Shown: piece by piece, positions 17,376-26,820 of the stretch | How the letters are laid out: the number at the start of each line of letters is the position of its first letter | Numbering within the stretch: position 1 is the stretch's first letter | From: UMGS172 sp045587185 | GTDB lineage: Bacteria; Bacillota; Clostridia; Oscillospirales; Acutalibacteraceae | NCBI GenBank assembly: GCA_045587185.1 | Contig: JAZNBS010000050.1 | Coordinates: 1-64,000, forward strand | Direction: 5' to 3' | Length of the DNA: 64,000 nucleotides | Translations under genes and position numbers: made by a program | The notes under the pieces: model-generated | What the model saw: only the letters and a program-made list of their open reading frames with translations | Told to the model about the DNA's origin: nothing | Database searches by the model: none

Positions 17376-17858
17376 ATGAACCGAGTAATACAATTTATAA
17401 AAAATAACCATATTAAGTTTGTGTGGATTGCGGTTACGTTGGCCGCAGGAATTATTGGTGCACTGCTTTCGGGTAGTTTTGATGTCTACAGTCAGTACGA
17501 TAAACCGCCGTTGTCACCGCCTGGAATTGTTTTTCCAATAGTGTGGACTTTGCTCTATATCTTAATGGGACTTGCGGCGGGTGTCATCGCTGAGTCTTAT
17601 GACCTTGATAAGAGTAGGGCACTGAAACTTTATATTATTCAGTTGATTATAAACATTTTATGGCCCTTGATATTTTTCAGATTTAATGCACCAAAACTTG
17701 CTCTTTTTTGGTTAGTAATTTTGGTTGTTGCGGTTGTTTTGACAATACGCTCATTTTATTCAATCAACTGCCGTGCTGCACTGCTTATGTTACCGTATTT
17801 AGCATGGTGTTTGTTTGCAACATACCTCAATTTTGGTATTGTTGTGTTAAATTCTTAA
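17376..17858 (+). CDS. tspO: TspO/MBR family protein (tryptophan-rich sensory protein)
   Basis: A 160-residue five-helix membrane protein. The family motif YDKPPLSPPGIVFPIVWTLLYILMG (about residues 39-63, the loop and helix 2) and ALLMLPYLAWCLFATYLNFG (helix 5) identify TspO. TspO proteins bind tetrapyrroles and other hydrophobic ligands; the precise role in Clostridia is not settled. GGAGGGG lies 5 bases upstream of ATG 17376. It precedes the groESL promoter but is a separate unit. Confidence 0.92.
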   Translation: MNRVIQFIKNNHIKFVWIAVTLAAGIIGALLSGSFDVYSQYDKPPLSPPGIVFPIVWTLLYILMGLAAGVIAESYDLDKSRALKLYIIQLIINILWPLIFFRFNAPKLALFWLVILVVAVVLTIRSFYSINCRAALLMLPYLAWCLFATYLNFGIVVLNS

Positions 17859-17886
17859 AAAAATTGGTAAAAATTTGCAAAAAGAC

Positions 17887-17914
17887 TTGATTTTTATAAA
17901 ATACGTGCTAAAAT
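17887..17914 (+). promoter_or_regulatory. Sigma-A promoter of groESL
   Basis: TTGATT (17887-17892), a 16-base spacer and TAAAAT (17909-17914), immediately upstream of the CIRCE operator. Confidence 0.7.
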
Positions 17915-17919
17915 ATATA

Positions 17920-17946
17920 TTAGCACTCACAACCAAAGAGTGCTAA
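17920..17946 (+). promoter_or_regulatory. CIRCE operator (HrcA binding site)
   Basis: A perfect consensus CIRCE: TTAGCACTC, 9 bases, GAGTGCTAA, just downstream of the groESL -10 box. HrcA is expected to repress groESL here and to release it on heat shock. hrcA itself is not in the window. Confidence 0.97.
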
Positions 17947-17981
17947 TTGTGAAAATTATAAAATTACAGGAGGTAATTGTT

Positions 17982-18266
17982 ATGACTATTAAACCTTTGG
18001 CAGACAGAGTTGTTGTAAAATCTGTTGAAGCAGAGGAAACCACTAAAAGCGGTATCATTCTTGCAGGTGCCGCAAAGGAAAAGCCCCAGATTGCTGAGGT
18101 TGTTGCAGTCGGTCCCGGCGGACTTGTTGACGGTAATCAGGTTGAGATGTATGTAAAGGTTGGCGACAAGGTTATAACCAGCCAGTATGCAGGCAATCCC
18201 GTTAAGGTTGACGGTGTTGAGTACAGTATTGTCCGTCAGTCTGACATTCTTGCTATTGTTGAATAA
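17982..18266 (+). CDS. groES: Co-chaperonin GroES
   Basis: A 94-residue Hsp10 (MTIKPLADRVVVKSVEAEE...). The mobile loop (about 17-32) and the C-terminal VDGVEYSIVRQSDILAIVE are typical. ATG 17982 follows AGGAGGT. It caps the GroEL ring. CIRCE-controlled and cotranscribed with groEL 17 bases downstream. Confidence 0.97.
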   Translation: MTIKPLADRVVVKSVEAEETTKSGIILAGAAKEKPQIAEVVAVGPGGLVDGNQVEMYVKVGDKVITSQYAGNPVKVDGVEYSIVRQSDILAIVE

Positions 18267-18283
18267 TTTGGAGGTAATTACTG

Positions 18284-19921
18284 ATGGCTAAGGAAATTCT
18301 TTTTGGTGAAGACGCCAGAAAAGCATTACAGGCAGGCGTAGATAAACTTGCTGACGCCGTTAAGGTCACACTTGGACCTAAGGGCAGAAATGTTGTATTG
18401 GATAAGAAATTCGGTGCTCCGCTTATTACCAATGACGGTGTAACCATTGCAAAGGATATCGAACTTGATGATCCATTTGAGAATATGGGTGCCGCCCTTG
18501 TTAAAGAGGTTGCAACCAAGACCAATGACTGCGCAGGTGACGGTACTACTACGGCAACCGTTCTTGCACAGGCACTCATCCGCGAGGGTATGAAGAATGT
18601 CGCCGCGGGTGCTAACCCAATGGTTATTAAAAAGGGTATTGGAATGGCGGTTGATACCGCTGTTAAGACGGTTGTCGGAAACTCCAAAAAGGTCAACGGT
18701 GCTGACGATATCGCCCGTGTTGCTACTATTTCTGCAGGTGATGAGTTTATCGGTAAATTAATCGCTGAGGCTATGGATAAAGTTTCTGCCGACGGTGTTA
18801 TTACCGTTGAGGAGTCTAAGACTGCTGAAACCTATTCAGAGGTTGTTGAGGGTATGCAGTTTGACCGTGGTTACATTACCCCTTATATGGCTACCGATAC
18901 CGACAAGATGGAAGCGGTTATTGATGACCCGTTCGTTCTTATTACCGATAAGAAAATTTCTAACATTCAAGAGATTCTGCCCTTGCTCGAACAAATGGTT
19001 CAGGGCGGTGGTAAACTCGTCATCATTGCCGAGGATGTTGAGGGTGAAGCACTGTCTACGCTTATTGTCAACAAACTTCGCGGAACCTTTACCTGTGTTG
19101 CTGTTAAAGCCCCCGGTTTTGGTGACAGAAGAAAAGAAATGCTTCAAGATATCGCAATTCTTACAGGCGGTCAGGTTGTATCCTCTGAACTCGGTTTTGA
19201 GTTGAAGGAGACTTCTATTGATATGCTCGGCCGTGCACGTCAGATTAAGATTGGCAAGGAAAACACCATTATTGTTGACGGTGCTGGCGATTCCAATGAA
19301 ATTAAGAACCGTATCGGTCAGATAAGAAATCAGATTGAAACTACTACATCTGAGTTTGACCGTGAAAAGCTTCAGGAGAGACTTGCAAAACTTTCGGGTG
19401 GTGTTGCTGTTATTAAGGTTGGTGCCGCTACCGAGGTTGAGATGAAGGACAAGAAACTGCGTATTGAGGATGCTCTTGCAGCAACCAAGGCCGCTGTTGA
19501 AGAGGGGATCGTTGCCGGCGGTGGTGTCGCACTTGTTAACGCTATCAACTCGGTAAAGGAATTGCTTAATAATGTTGAAGGCGACGTTAAGACAGGCGTT
19601 GCTATCGTGCTTGCCGCTTTGGAAGCACCTATACGTCAGATTGCTTACAACGCAGGTCTTGAGGGTTCGGTTATCGTTGATAAGATTGTTTCCTCGGGCA
19701 AGGCTAACTATGGTTTTGATGCGTATAACGAAACCTACACAGATATGATCGAGGCAGGTATCGTTGACCCGACCAAGGTTACTCGTTCGGCACTTCAGAA
19801 TGCAGCTTCGGTTGCATCAATGGTTCTCACAACTGAGTCAATCGTTGCAGAAAAGAAAGACCCTAACGCTGCGGCTGCCGCAGCGGCCGCAGCAGCAGGA
19901 GCTGCAGGCGGTATGTACTAA
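18284..19921 (+). CDS. groEL: Chaperonin GroEL
   Basis: A 545-residue Hsp60 with all landmarks: TLGPKGRNVVLDKKFGAP, NDCAGDGTTTATVLAQ (ATP site), EGIVAGGGVALVN. The C-terminal tail is Ala/Gly-rich and ends GGMY instead of the classical GGM repeats. Folds proteins in the cytoplasm with GroES. A strong terminator follows at 19936. Confidence 0.98.
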   Translation: MAKEILFGEDARKALQAGVDKLADAVKVTLGPKGRNVVLDKKFGAPLITNDGVTIAKDIELDDPFENMGAALVKEVATKTNDCAGDGTTTATVLAQALIREGMKNVAAGANPMVIKKGIGMAVDTAVKTVVGNSKKVNGADDIARVATISAGDEFIGKLIAEAMDKVSADGVITVEESKTAETYSEVVEGMQFDRGYITPYMATDTDKMEAVIDDPFVLITDKKISNIQEILPLLEQMVQGGGKLVIIAEDVEGEALSTLIVNKLRGTFTCVAVKAPGFGDRRKEMLQDIAILTGGQVVSSELGFELKETSIDMLGRARQIKIGKENTIIVDGAGDSNEIKNRIGQIRNQIETTTSEFDREKLQERLAKLSGGVAVIKVGAATEVEMKDKKLRIEDALAATKAAVEEGIVAGGGVALVNAINSVKELLNNVEGDVKTGVAIVLAALEAPIRQIAYNAGLEGSVIVDKIVSSGKANYGFDAYNETYTDMIEAGIVDPTKVTRSALQNAASVASMVLTTESIVAEKKDPNAAAAAAAAAAGAAGGMY

Positions 19922-19935
19922 TTGTGTTTTTTCAG

Positions 19936-19968
19936 ACGACCTTGCCCGTATGCGGCAAGGTCGTTTTT
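19936..19968 (+). terminator. Rho-independent terminator after groEL
   Basis: An 11-bp stem ACGACCTTGCC / GGCAAGGTCGT with a 7-base loop, followed by a T run. Confidence 0.9.
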
Positions 19969-19971
19969 GTG

Positions 19972-20000
19972 TTGACAACAATACCTAATTGATGTAGAAT
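19972..20000 (+). promoter_or_regulatory. Sigma-A promoter of tyrA-pncB
   Basis: A perfect TTGACA (19972-19977), 17-base spacer, TAGAAT (19995-20000), 24 bases before the tyrA start. It partly abuts the groEL terminator. Confidence 0.85.
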
Positions 20001-20024
20001 TATATAACAGAGGAAGTGACAGTA

Positions 20025-20876
20025 ATGCACGTCAATATTGTGGGTTTGGGTCTTATCGGTGGCTCGATTGCTAAAACCTTAAAAAAGAACTCCGATTGGT
20101 TTATTTCGGGATTTGATATATCTGAGGAAACATTGTCCGAAGCTAAAAGGAACTGTGCAATAGATTGTGTTTGGGATGGTGTTACACCAAATTGTGCTGA
20201 CCTTACGATACTTTGTTTGCAACCAAAAACTGCAAAGTATTTCCTTGAATCTCACGCTCATCTTTTTAAAAAAGGCTCGGTCGTGACTGATGTCTGCGGT
20301 GTCAAGGAATGGGTGGTCAATAGTTTAAGTAAAATATGTATAGAAAACGGTCTTTTGTTTATAGGCGGACACCCGATGGCAGGCAAGGAGCGAAGTGGTT
20401 TTAAAAATTCAGATGAAAACCTTTTTAACCGCGCATGCTATATTCTGACACCTGTTTCTGAGACCGACCCTAAGTCATTCGATACCGCTAAACGTTATGT
20501 TGAGACACTGAAATGTGCTAAAATTACCGTAACTGACCCCAAAACTCACGACCGATTGATTGCTTTTACCTCACAGCTACCGCACGTTATTGCGGGCGCT
20601 TATGTAAAATCGCCGTCTTGCATTGATCGTAAAGGCTTTTCGGCTGGTTCATTTAAGGATGTGTCACGTGTTGCCACCGTTGATGAAAATTTGTGGACTG
20701 AGTTGTTTTTGAAAAATAGAGAGATGCTTTTGCCCGAAATAGACGGTCTTATTCAGCATCTATTAACCTACCGCAACGCCATTGCTGATGGTGACGAACA
20801 ACTTTTGAGTGAAGCTATACGTATGGGTAGAATAATTAAAGAAAACGACCTTCACAACACCGATGAAAGGAAATGA
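20025..20876 (+). CDS. tyrA: Prephenate dehydrogenase
   Basis: A 283-residue NAD(P)-dependent enzyme of tyrosine synthesis. The Rossmann motif GLGLIGGSIAKTL is at residues 7-19. TDVCGVKEWVV, the catalytic-region GGHPMAGKERSG and TSQLPHVIAGAY are family hallmarks. There is no chorismate mutase or ACT domain, so it is the short form. ATG 20025 follows AGAGGAAG. No other aromatic pathway gene is adjacent; it is coupled to pncB, whose ribosome site lies in its last codons. Confidence 0.93.
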   Translation: MHVNIVGLGLIGGSIAKTLKKNSDWFISGFDISEETLSEAKRNCAIDCVWDGVTPNCADLTILCLQPKTAKYFLESHAHLFKKGSVVTDVCGVKEWVVNSLSKICIENGLLFIGGHPMAGKERSGFKNSDENLFNRACYILTPVSETDPKSFDTAKRYVETLKCAKITVTDPKTHDRLIAFTSQLPHVIAGAYVKSPSCIDRKGFSAGSFKDVSRVATVDENLWTELFLKNREMLLPEIDGLIQHLLTYRNAIADGDEQLLSEAIRMGRIIKENDLHNTDERK

Positions 20877-20880
20877 TATT

Positions 20881-22317
20881 ATGGTCAATCACGCAATGCT
20901 GATGGATTTTTATGAGTCTACGATGGCTAACGGTGCTATTCTGCAGGGTCATGAGGATACTGTTGCTTATTTTGATATGTTTTTCCGCCGAGTACCTGAT
21001 AATGGCGGTTTTGCCATCATGGCAGGTCTTGAGCAGTTGATAAATGACCTTAAAAACTTTAAATTTTCAAAAGAGGATATCGACTATATGCGTAGTCAGA
21101 AACTTTTTGATGAAAAGTTTCTTGATTATCTTGAAAATTTTAAATTTTCCTGCGATATATGGGCTATCCCTGAGGGTACACCGATTTTTCCGCGTGAACC
21201 GATTGTAACTGTACGAGGTCCTATTATTCAGTTATTTTTGATTGAGACTCTGGTGTTACTCAATATTAACCACCAGTCACTTATTGCAACCAAGGCTAAC
21301 CGTATCGTGCGTGCCGCACAGGGTAGGGCGGTTATGGAATTTGGCGCACGCCGCGCTCACGGTGCTGACGCTTCAATTTGCGGCGCCAGAGCTGCATATA
21401 TCGGCGGTTGTGTTGGAACTTCCTGTGTTAAGGCCGGCAAAGATTTCAACATTCCTGTTTTGGGCACAATGGCTCACAGTTGGATACAACTTTTTGACAC
21501 AGAGTATGACGCTTTTAAGGCTTATGCTGAAGTATATCGCGAAAAATCGCTGTTTTTAGTTGATACCTACGATACGCTTAAATCGGGTATACCTAATGTC
21601 ATTAAGGTTGCCGATGAAGTATTAAAGCCTATGGGTTGCCGTCCGTTAGGTATCAGAATTGATAGCGGTGATATAACCTATCTATCGAAAAGAGCAAGGA
21701 AAATGCTTGACGAGGCAGGTTATCCCGACTGTGCAATTTGCGTTTCCAACGCGTTGGACGAGTACCTTATCCGTGATATGCTTATGCAAGGTGCAAAGGT
21801 TGATACCTTCGGCGTTGGAGAACGTCTTATCACGGCATCCAGTGAGGCAGTATTCGGCGGTGTTTATAAACTAAGTGCCGTAGAGGATAAAAATGGCAGT
21901 ATTACCCCTAAAATTAAACTTTCGGAGAACACCTCGAAAATTACTTTGCCCGGTTTCAAGCAATCGTGGAGACTTTTTGACCGAGAAAGCGGCAAAGCCA
22001 TTGCAGATGTTATAACCCTTCACGACGAGGTGATTGATGATACCAAAGAGTATGAGATTTTTGACCCCGAGTTTACTTGGAAACGAAAGAAGGTACACGA
22101 TTTTATTGCAAGACCCTTGCAGGTGCAGATATTCAAAAACGGCGAACTGAAATATAAATGTCCTAGTGCAACTGAAATTCGCGATTACCGTGAGCAACAG
22201 GTCGAGTCGCTTTGGGAAGAAGTTCAGCGTTTTGAAAAACCGCATAAATATTACGTTGACCTTTCGCAAAAACTGTGGGATCTGCATCAGCAGATGATAA
22301 GCAAAGTATCTAAATAA
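20881..22317 (+). CDS. pncB: Nicotinate phosphoribosyltransferase
   Basis: A 478-residue NAPRTase joining nicotinate and PRPP to nicotinate mononucleotide in NAD salvage. Recognised by MLMDFYESTMANG, YFDMFFRRVPDNGGFAI, EFGARRAHG (PRPP region), GIRIDSGDITYLSK and FGVGERLITASSEAVFGGVYKL. ATG 20881 is used because AAAGGA lies about 9 bases upstream; ATG 20863 is in frame but overlaps tyrA and has no site. Cotranscribed with tyrA from the 19972 promoter. Confidence 0.93.
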   Translation: MVNHAMLMDFYESTMANGAILQGHEDTVAYFDMFFRRVPDNGGFAIMAGLEQLINDLKNFKFSKEDIDYMRSQKLFDEKFLDYLENFKFSCDIWAIPEGTPIFPREPIVTVRGPIIQLFLIETLVLLNINHQSLIATKANRIVRAAQGRAVMEFGARRAHGADASICGARAAYIGGCVGTSCVKAGKDFNIPVLGTMAHSWIQLFDTEYDAFKAYAEVYREKSLFLVDTYDTLKSGIPNVIKVADEVLKPMGCRPLGIRIDSGDITYLSKRARKMLDEAGYPDCAICVSNALDEYLIRDMLMQGAKVDTFGVGERLITASSEAVFGGVYKLSAVEDKNGSITPKIKLSENTSKITLPGFKQSWRLFDRESGKAIADVITLHDEVIDDTKEYEIFDPEFTWKRKKVHDFIARPLQVQIFKNGELKYKCPSATEIRDYREQQVESLWEEVQRFEKPHKYYVDLSQKLWDLHQQMISKVSK

Positions 22318-22401
22318 CAACGCACAAGCCTTCCTTAAAATAATGGGGAGGCTTATGTTATAAATAAATATTTCCAAATGCAATAATTTATATATTTTCG
22401 G

Positions 22402-22430
22402 TTGAAAAAATACTTTATGTGTAGTATAAT
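22402..22430 (+). promoter_or_regulatory. Sigma-A promoter of lon
   Basis: TTGAAA (22402-22407), 17 bases, TATAAT (22425-22430), 60 bases before the lon ATG. No CIRCE-like operator is seen here. Confidence 0.85.
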
Positions 22431-22490
22431 CACATAGATACTACCGTTAGGAAGTATATAGTTTTTATTATCAAAAAGGATGAACAGTTA

Positions 22491-24893
22491 ATGTCTCAGA
22501 ATGATACAGTTTTCACTATGCCGGCGATGGCTATGCGCGGTATCGTTGTGTACCCTAAAACCGTGGTGCATTTTGATGTTGTTCGCAAAAAATCCATAGA
22601 GGCTTTGAATATTGCAATGGCGGGTAACCGCCGTATTTTCCTTGTTACCCAACGTGATATTTCGGTTGAGGAACCTAACGAGAAGGATCTTTATTCCGTT
22701 GGATGTGTTGCTAAAATTCGTCAGATAGCACGTGTTCAGGGTGATGTTGTACGTGTGTTGGTTGAAGGTTGCTACCGCGCTGAAATGCTTTCGCTTACTT
22801 CAACTGAACCCACTCTTTATGCTGATGTCATCAGAATAATCGACCAACCTGTAAAGTGCCGTCCCGTTTATAAAGAGGCTTTGCTCAGAAGCGCTAAAAC
22901 TGCGTTTGATGAGTATGCCCGTGTTGCACCCAAGGTTTCACCCGACGTTATTATGTCGGTTGTTGCGGCCGATGATATGGGCTTCCTTGCCGATTTTATC
23001 ACCCATAATATGCCTGTCGATTATGATGACAAGCAATATATTCTTGAGCAGTCTGATACAAAAAAGCGTTTGCAACTTGTTGTTTCCTTGCTTAAACGTG
23101 AGAGGGAAATTATGGGTATTGATGCCAAAATTAATGAAAAGGTTAAAGCCAATATCGACGAAAATCAGAGGGAGTACTATCTCCGTGAACAGATAAAGGT
23201 TATAAACGAAGAACTTTACGGAAACTCAGGACCCGAGGATGAATGCGATAAATATTACAAGCGCATTGACGAAATGAGCGCTTCGGATGATGTTAAAAAG
23301 CGCCTTCGTGAAGAGGTTGACCGTTATCAGAAGATGCCCTCGGGCTCGCATGAGGCTACCGTTGTGCTCAACTACCTTGACACTTGCCTTAATCTCCCTT
23401 GGGGAGTTTACACAGAATCTAAAATTGACCTTGCGAAATCAAAAAGGATACTTGATAAGGCACATTACGGCCTTGAAAAGGTTAAAGAGAGAATTATTGA
23501 ACTTCTTGCCGTCCACACTCTTGTGCCTGATGCTAAGGGACAGATTATTTGTCTCGTCGGCCCTCCAGGTGTGGGTAAGACCTCTATCGTAAAATCTGTT
23601 GCCGAATGTATGGGCAGAAAATATGCACGTGTGGCTTTGGGCGGTGTCGGTGACGAGTCTGAAATCAGAGGACACCGTAAGACCTACATAGGTGCAATGC
23701 CAGGCCGAATTATCAACGCAATAAAGACTGCGGGAAGTTCCAATGCCGTAATTTTGCTTGATGAGATAGACAAACTGGGTTCATCATATAAGGGTGACCC
23801 TGCATCGGCTATGCTCGAGATTTTGGACAGTGAGCAGAACTCCACTTTCTTCGATCACTACATTGACATGCCGTTTGATTTGAGCCGTGTTCTATTTATT
23901 ACAACGGCTAATGACGCAAGCAATATTCCTGCACCGTTGCTTGACAGAATGGAACTCATTGAACTTGGAAGTTATACCCGTGAGGAAAAGTTTCAGATTG
24001 CCAAGCGTCACCTTGTCAAAAAGCAGATGTCTGCTGTTGGACTTACCGCTAAAGAATTGAAGTTCACCGATGAGGCTATCTATAAACTTATTGATTCTTA
24101 CACCCGTGAAGCAGGTGTTCGCCGTCTTGACCGCAATTTTGGTTCAATCTGCAGAAAATCTGCGGCAAGGATTGTTTCTGGTGAGAAGAGTGTGAAGATT
24201 ACCCCTGTAATTTTGCACGAAATGTTAGGTACTGAGAAATATAAACCAGATGTTTTGCAGAAAAAGGACGAAATCGGTCTTGTTAACGGACTTGCGTGGA
24301 CAAGTGTTGGCGGTGAGTTGTTACAACTTGAGGTCGTGTGCGTTCCCGGTACCGGAAAACTTGAACTGACAGGCTCATTGGGTGACGTTATGAAGGAATC
24401 GGCACACGCTGCCATCACCTGTGTGCGTAGCCGTGCCGAGGTTTTGGGTATTGATAAAGAGTTTTACAAAAATCTTGATATACACATCCACGCACCCGAA
24501 GCCGCCGTTCCTAAGGACGGTCCGTCGGCAGGTGTCACAATGGTTACTGCCATTGTTTCTGCTTTGACAGGAACACCCGTCCGCCGTGATGTTGCTATGA
24601 CGGGCGAGGTCACTTTGAGGGGTAGGGTAATGCCTATCGGCGGACTTAAAGAGAAGTCGATGGCGGCATACCGCAACGGCATTAAAAAGGTGTTCATACC
24701 TATTGAAAACTTGCCTAATCTTGATGAAGTTGACCAAATAGTCAAGGATAATGTTGAGTTCAAAGCGGTTGAAAGTATTGATGACATACTGTCTGATGCT
24801 TTGGTCTCAATGCCATCGTCAGCCACCAAGGAAAACGAGTTTTATAATATCACAAAAACCGTAAAATCCAACAATGCTGCAGTTCATAACTAA
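22491..24893 (+). CDS. lon: ATP-dependent protease Lon (LonA)
   Basis: An 800-residue LonA with an N-terminal substrate domain (1-200), AAA+ module with Walker A GPPGVGKTS (about 357) and Walker B AVILLDEIDKLG, and a serine protease domain with the catalytic Ser in PKDGPSAG (about 675) and the Lys of the dyad about 40 residues later in GLKEKSMAAYRNG. Degrades misfolded and regulatory proteins in the cytoplasm. Followed by ysxC and then lysA; lon-ysxC is a conserved Firmicutes pair. Confidence 0.97.
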   Translation: MSQNDTVFTMPAMAMRGIVVYPKTVVHFDVVRKKSIEALNIAMAGNRRIFLVTQRDISVEEPNEKDLYSVGCVAKIRQIARVQGDVVRVLVEGCYRAEMLSLTSTEPTLYADVIRIIDQPVKCRPVYKEALLRSAKTAFDEYARVAPKVSPDVIMSVVAADDMGFLADFITHNMPVDYDDKQYILEQSDTKKRLQLVVSLLKREREIMGIDAKINEKVKANIDENQREYYLREQIKVINEELYGNSGPEDECDKYYKRIDEMSASDDVKKRLREEVDRYQKMPSGSHEATVVLNYLDTCLNLPWGVYTESKIDLAKSKRILDKAHYGLEKVKERIIELLAVHTLVPDAKGQIICLVGPPGVGKTSIVKSVAECMGRKYARVALGGVGDESEIRGHRKTYIGAMPGRIINAIKTAGSSNAVILLDEIDKLGSSYKGDPASAMLEILDSEQNSTFFDHYIDMPFDLSRVLFITTANDASNIPAPLLDRMELIELGSYTREEKFQIAKRHLVKKQMSAVGLTAKELKFTDEAIYKLIDSYTREAGVRRLDRNFGSICRKSAARIVSGEKSVKITPVILHEMLGTEKYKPDVLQKKDEIGLVNGLAWTSVGGELLQLEVVCVPGTGKLELTGSLGDVMKESAHAAITCVRSRAEVLGIDKEFYKNLDIHIHAPEAAVPKDGPSAGVTMVTAIVSALTGTPVRRDVAMTGEVTLRGRVMPIGGLKEKSMAAYRNGIKKVFIPIENLPNLDEVDQIVKDNVEFKAVESIDDILSDALVSMPSSATKENEFYNITKTVKSNNAAVHN

Positions 24894-24916
24894 TTATCGG
24901 TTTGAGGAGAAGAGAT

Positions 24917-25513
24917 ATGAATTACAATAAGGCTGAGTTTGAGACCTCGGCAGGAACTAGTAAGGGACTTTTGCCTTCTGATAGACCTGAGGTTTGCTTT
25001 TCGGGTCACTCAAATGTTGGTAAATCGTCTCTGATAAACAAGGTGTTTAACCGAAAATCTTTTGCAAGAACAAGTAATAAACCCGGTAAAACGGCGACGG
25101 TTAATTTTTTTAGATGTGAAAATATCCGTCTTGCAGACCTGCCAGGTTACGGTTTTGCAAAGGTCTCATTTGACGAGCGTCAGCGTTGGGCCGAACTTAT
25201 GGAAGGCTATTTCTCACAAGGACGTGATATCCGCCTTGTTTTTCAACTTATCGATGCGCGCCACAAGCCCACAAAGGATGATATTGATATGTTGCACTAC
25301 CTTTGTGACAACCAGTTTCCGTTTGTTGTGGTTCTGACCAAGATCGATAAATTAAAAAAAACCGAGCGTGAGAATAATCTAATAATGCTCAAAGAAGAAA
25401 TGAGTTTTATCGGTGATGTGCCTATGATACCGTTTTCTGCCGAAAACGGAGAGGGTTGCGATTATTTACGCGCCATATTGGATGAGATAAACGAAAAGGG
25501 GAAATTTGAGTGA
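24917..25513 (+). CDS. ysxC: Ribosome biogenesis GTPase YsxC/EngB
   Basis: A 198-residue TrmE-Era-EngA-like GTPase. G1 GHSNVGKSS (about 30), G3 DLPGYG, G4 TKID and a G5-like SAENGEG are all present. It assists late 50S assembly. GAGGAGAAG lies just upstream of ATG 24917; the in-frame TTG at 24902 precedes that site and is unlikely. The stop overlaps the GTG start of lysA by 4 bases. Confidence 0.95.
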   Translation: MNYNKAEFETSAGTSKGLLPSDRPEVCFSGHSNVGKSSLINKVFNRKSFARTSNKPGKTATVNFFRCENIRLADLPGYGFAKVSFDERQRWAELMEGYFSQGRDIRLVFQLIDARHKPTKDDIDMLHYLCDNQFPFVVVLTKIDKLKKTERENNLIMLKEEMSFIGDVPMIPFSAENGEGCDYLRAILDEINEKGKFE

Positions 25514-26805
25514 TTAGCGAGAGTGTCGGTGTTAATAATTGCGGCAATCTTACAGTCGGAGGGGCCGACTGTGTTGAATTGGCACAAAATTTTGGAACAC
25601 CGCTTTATGTCTTTGACGAAAATTTAATCAGAAAGACTTGCCGTGAGTTTAAGGCATCTATTGATGAGTTTTATGATGGTAACGGTCTTGTTCTGTATGC
25701 AAGTAAAGCCTTTTCATGCAAGGAAATGTACCGTATCGTGCAGTCTGAAGGCTTGGGATGTGACGTTGTATCGGGCGGCGAACTTTTTACCGCTTTATCT
25801 GCAGGTTTTAAGGCAGAAAATATATTTTTTCACGGTAACAACAAAACCTTGGACGAGATAGAATATGCCTTGAAATCGGGTGTGGGACGACTTGTTGTTG
25901 ATAATGAGACAGAACTGGAAAATATTCAGAGAATTGCTGGGAATTTAGGAGTTCGCGCTAATATTGTTTTAAGAATCAAACCCGGTATTGATGCCCATAC
26001 GCATGACTATATCCGTACGGGTCAGATTGATTCCAAATTCGGTTTTGCTTTGGAAAACGGAGAGGCATTTGAGTGTACGGAAAAGGCATTGAAATATAAA
26101 AATATTGCTCTGTATGGTTTCCATTGTCATATCGCATCACAGGTCTGTGAGACCAAGCCATTTCAAGAGGCCGCAGAGGTTATGCTGACCTTTATGAGCC
26201 AAGTGCGCGAGCGGTTTGGTGTAACATTGACCGAACTCAACCTCGGCGGCGGATTCGGTGTAAAATACATTGAGTCTGACGGTCAGATTCCGTTTTGTGA
26301 GTATATGAAAAACACTGCTGTTGCTTTGAAAACCAAAGCAGATGAATTGAATTTTCCTGTGCCAAAGATTTTTATTGAGCCTGGTCGTTCTGTTATTGCA
26401 CCTGCGGGACTCACGCTTTATACTGTTGGCAATGTCAAGACTATCAAGGATGTAAGAACATATGTTGCTATAGATGGTGGAATGGGGGATAATCCCCGAT
26501 ATGCTTTGTATCAGGCCGATTATACTGTAGAAATTGCCAATAAGGTATTGCAGCCCAAAGATTTTATTGCCACAGTTGCAGGCAAGTGTTGTGAAAGCGG
26601 TGACCTTATTCAGGAACACGCACCGATGCAGAAACCCGAAGTCGGTGATATTATGGCGGTGCTCAATACAGGTGCTTACTGCTACTCAATGGCTAGCAAC
26701 TACAACCGCATAAGAAGACCAATGGTTGTAATGGTGAAAGACGGTAAGGCTCGGGTTATAGTAAAGCGAGAAACATATGAGGATATTATCAAAAATGATA
26801 TTTGA
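25510..26805 (+). CDS. lysA: Diaminopimelate decarboxylase
   Basis: A 431-residue fold-III PLP enzyme making L-lysine from meso-diaminopimelate. The PLP lysine is in YASKAF (about residue 66). Other motifs are GFHCHIASQV, LNLGGGFGVKY, EPGRSVIAPAG and the active-site CESGD. Start GTG 25510 overlaps the ysxC stop and has AAGGGGA about 7 bases upstream. It sits in a lon-ysxC-lysA-DUF6062 operon rather than with other lysine genes; no lysine riboswitch is visible. Confidence 0.95.
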   Translation: MISESVGVNNCGNLTVGGADCVELAQNFGTPLYVFDENLIRKTCREFKASIDEFYDGNGLVLYASKAFSCKEMYRIVQSEGLGCDVVSGGELFTALSAGFKAENIFFHGNNKTLDEIEYALKSGVGRLVVDNETELENIQRIAGNLGVRANIVLRIKPGIDAHTHDYIRTGQIDSKFGFALENGEAFECTEKALKYKNIALYGFHCHIASQVCETKPFQEAAEVMLTFMSQVRERFGVTLTELNLGGGFGVKYIESDGQIPFCEYMKNTAVALKTKADELNFPVPKIFIEPGRSVIAPAGLTLYTVGNVKTIKDVRTYVAIDGGMGDNPRYALYQADYTVEIANKVLQPKDFIATVAGKCCESGDLIQEHAPMQKPEVGDIMAVLNTGAYCYSMASNYNRIRRPMVVMVKDGKARVIVKRETYEDIIKNDI

Positions 26806-26820
26806 CGGTAGGTGAACTTG

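Noticed and set aside
22318..22400. Terminator after pncB
   Set aside because: AAGCCTTCC / GGAGGCTT is imperfect, the loop is long and no T run follows.
25514..26805. Lysine riboswitch control of lysA
   Set aside because: lysA overlaps the upstream gene by 4 bases, leaving no leader in which an aptamer could fit.
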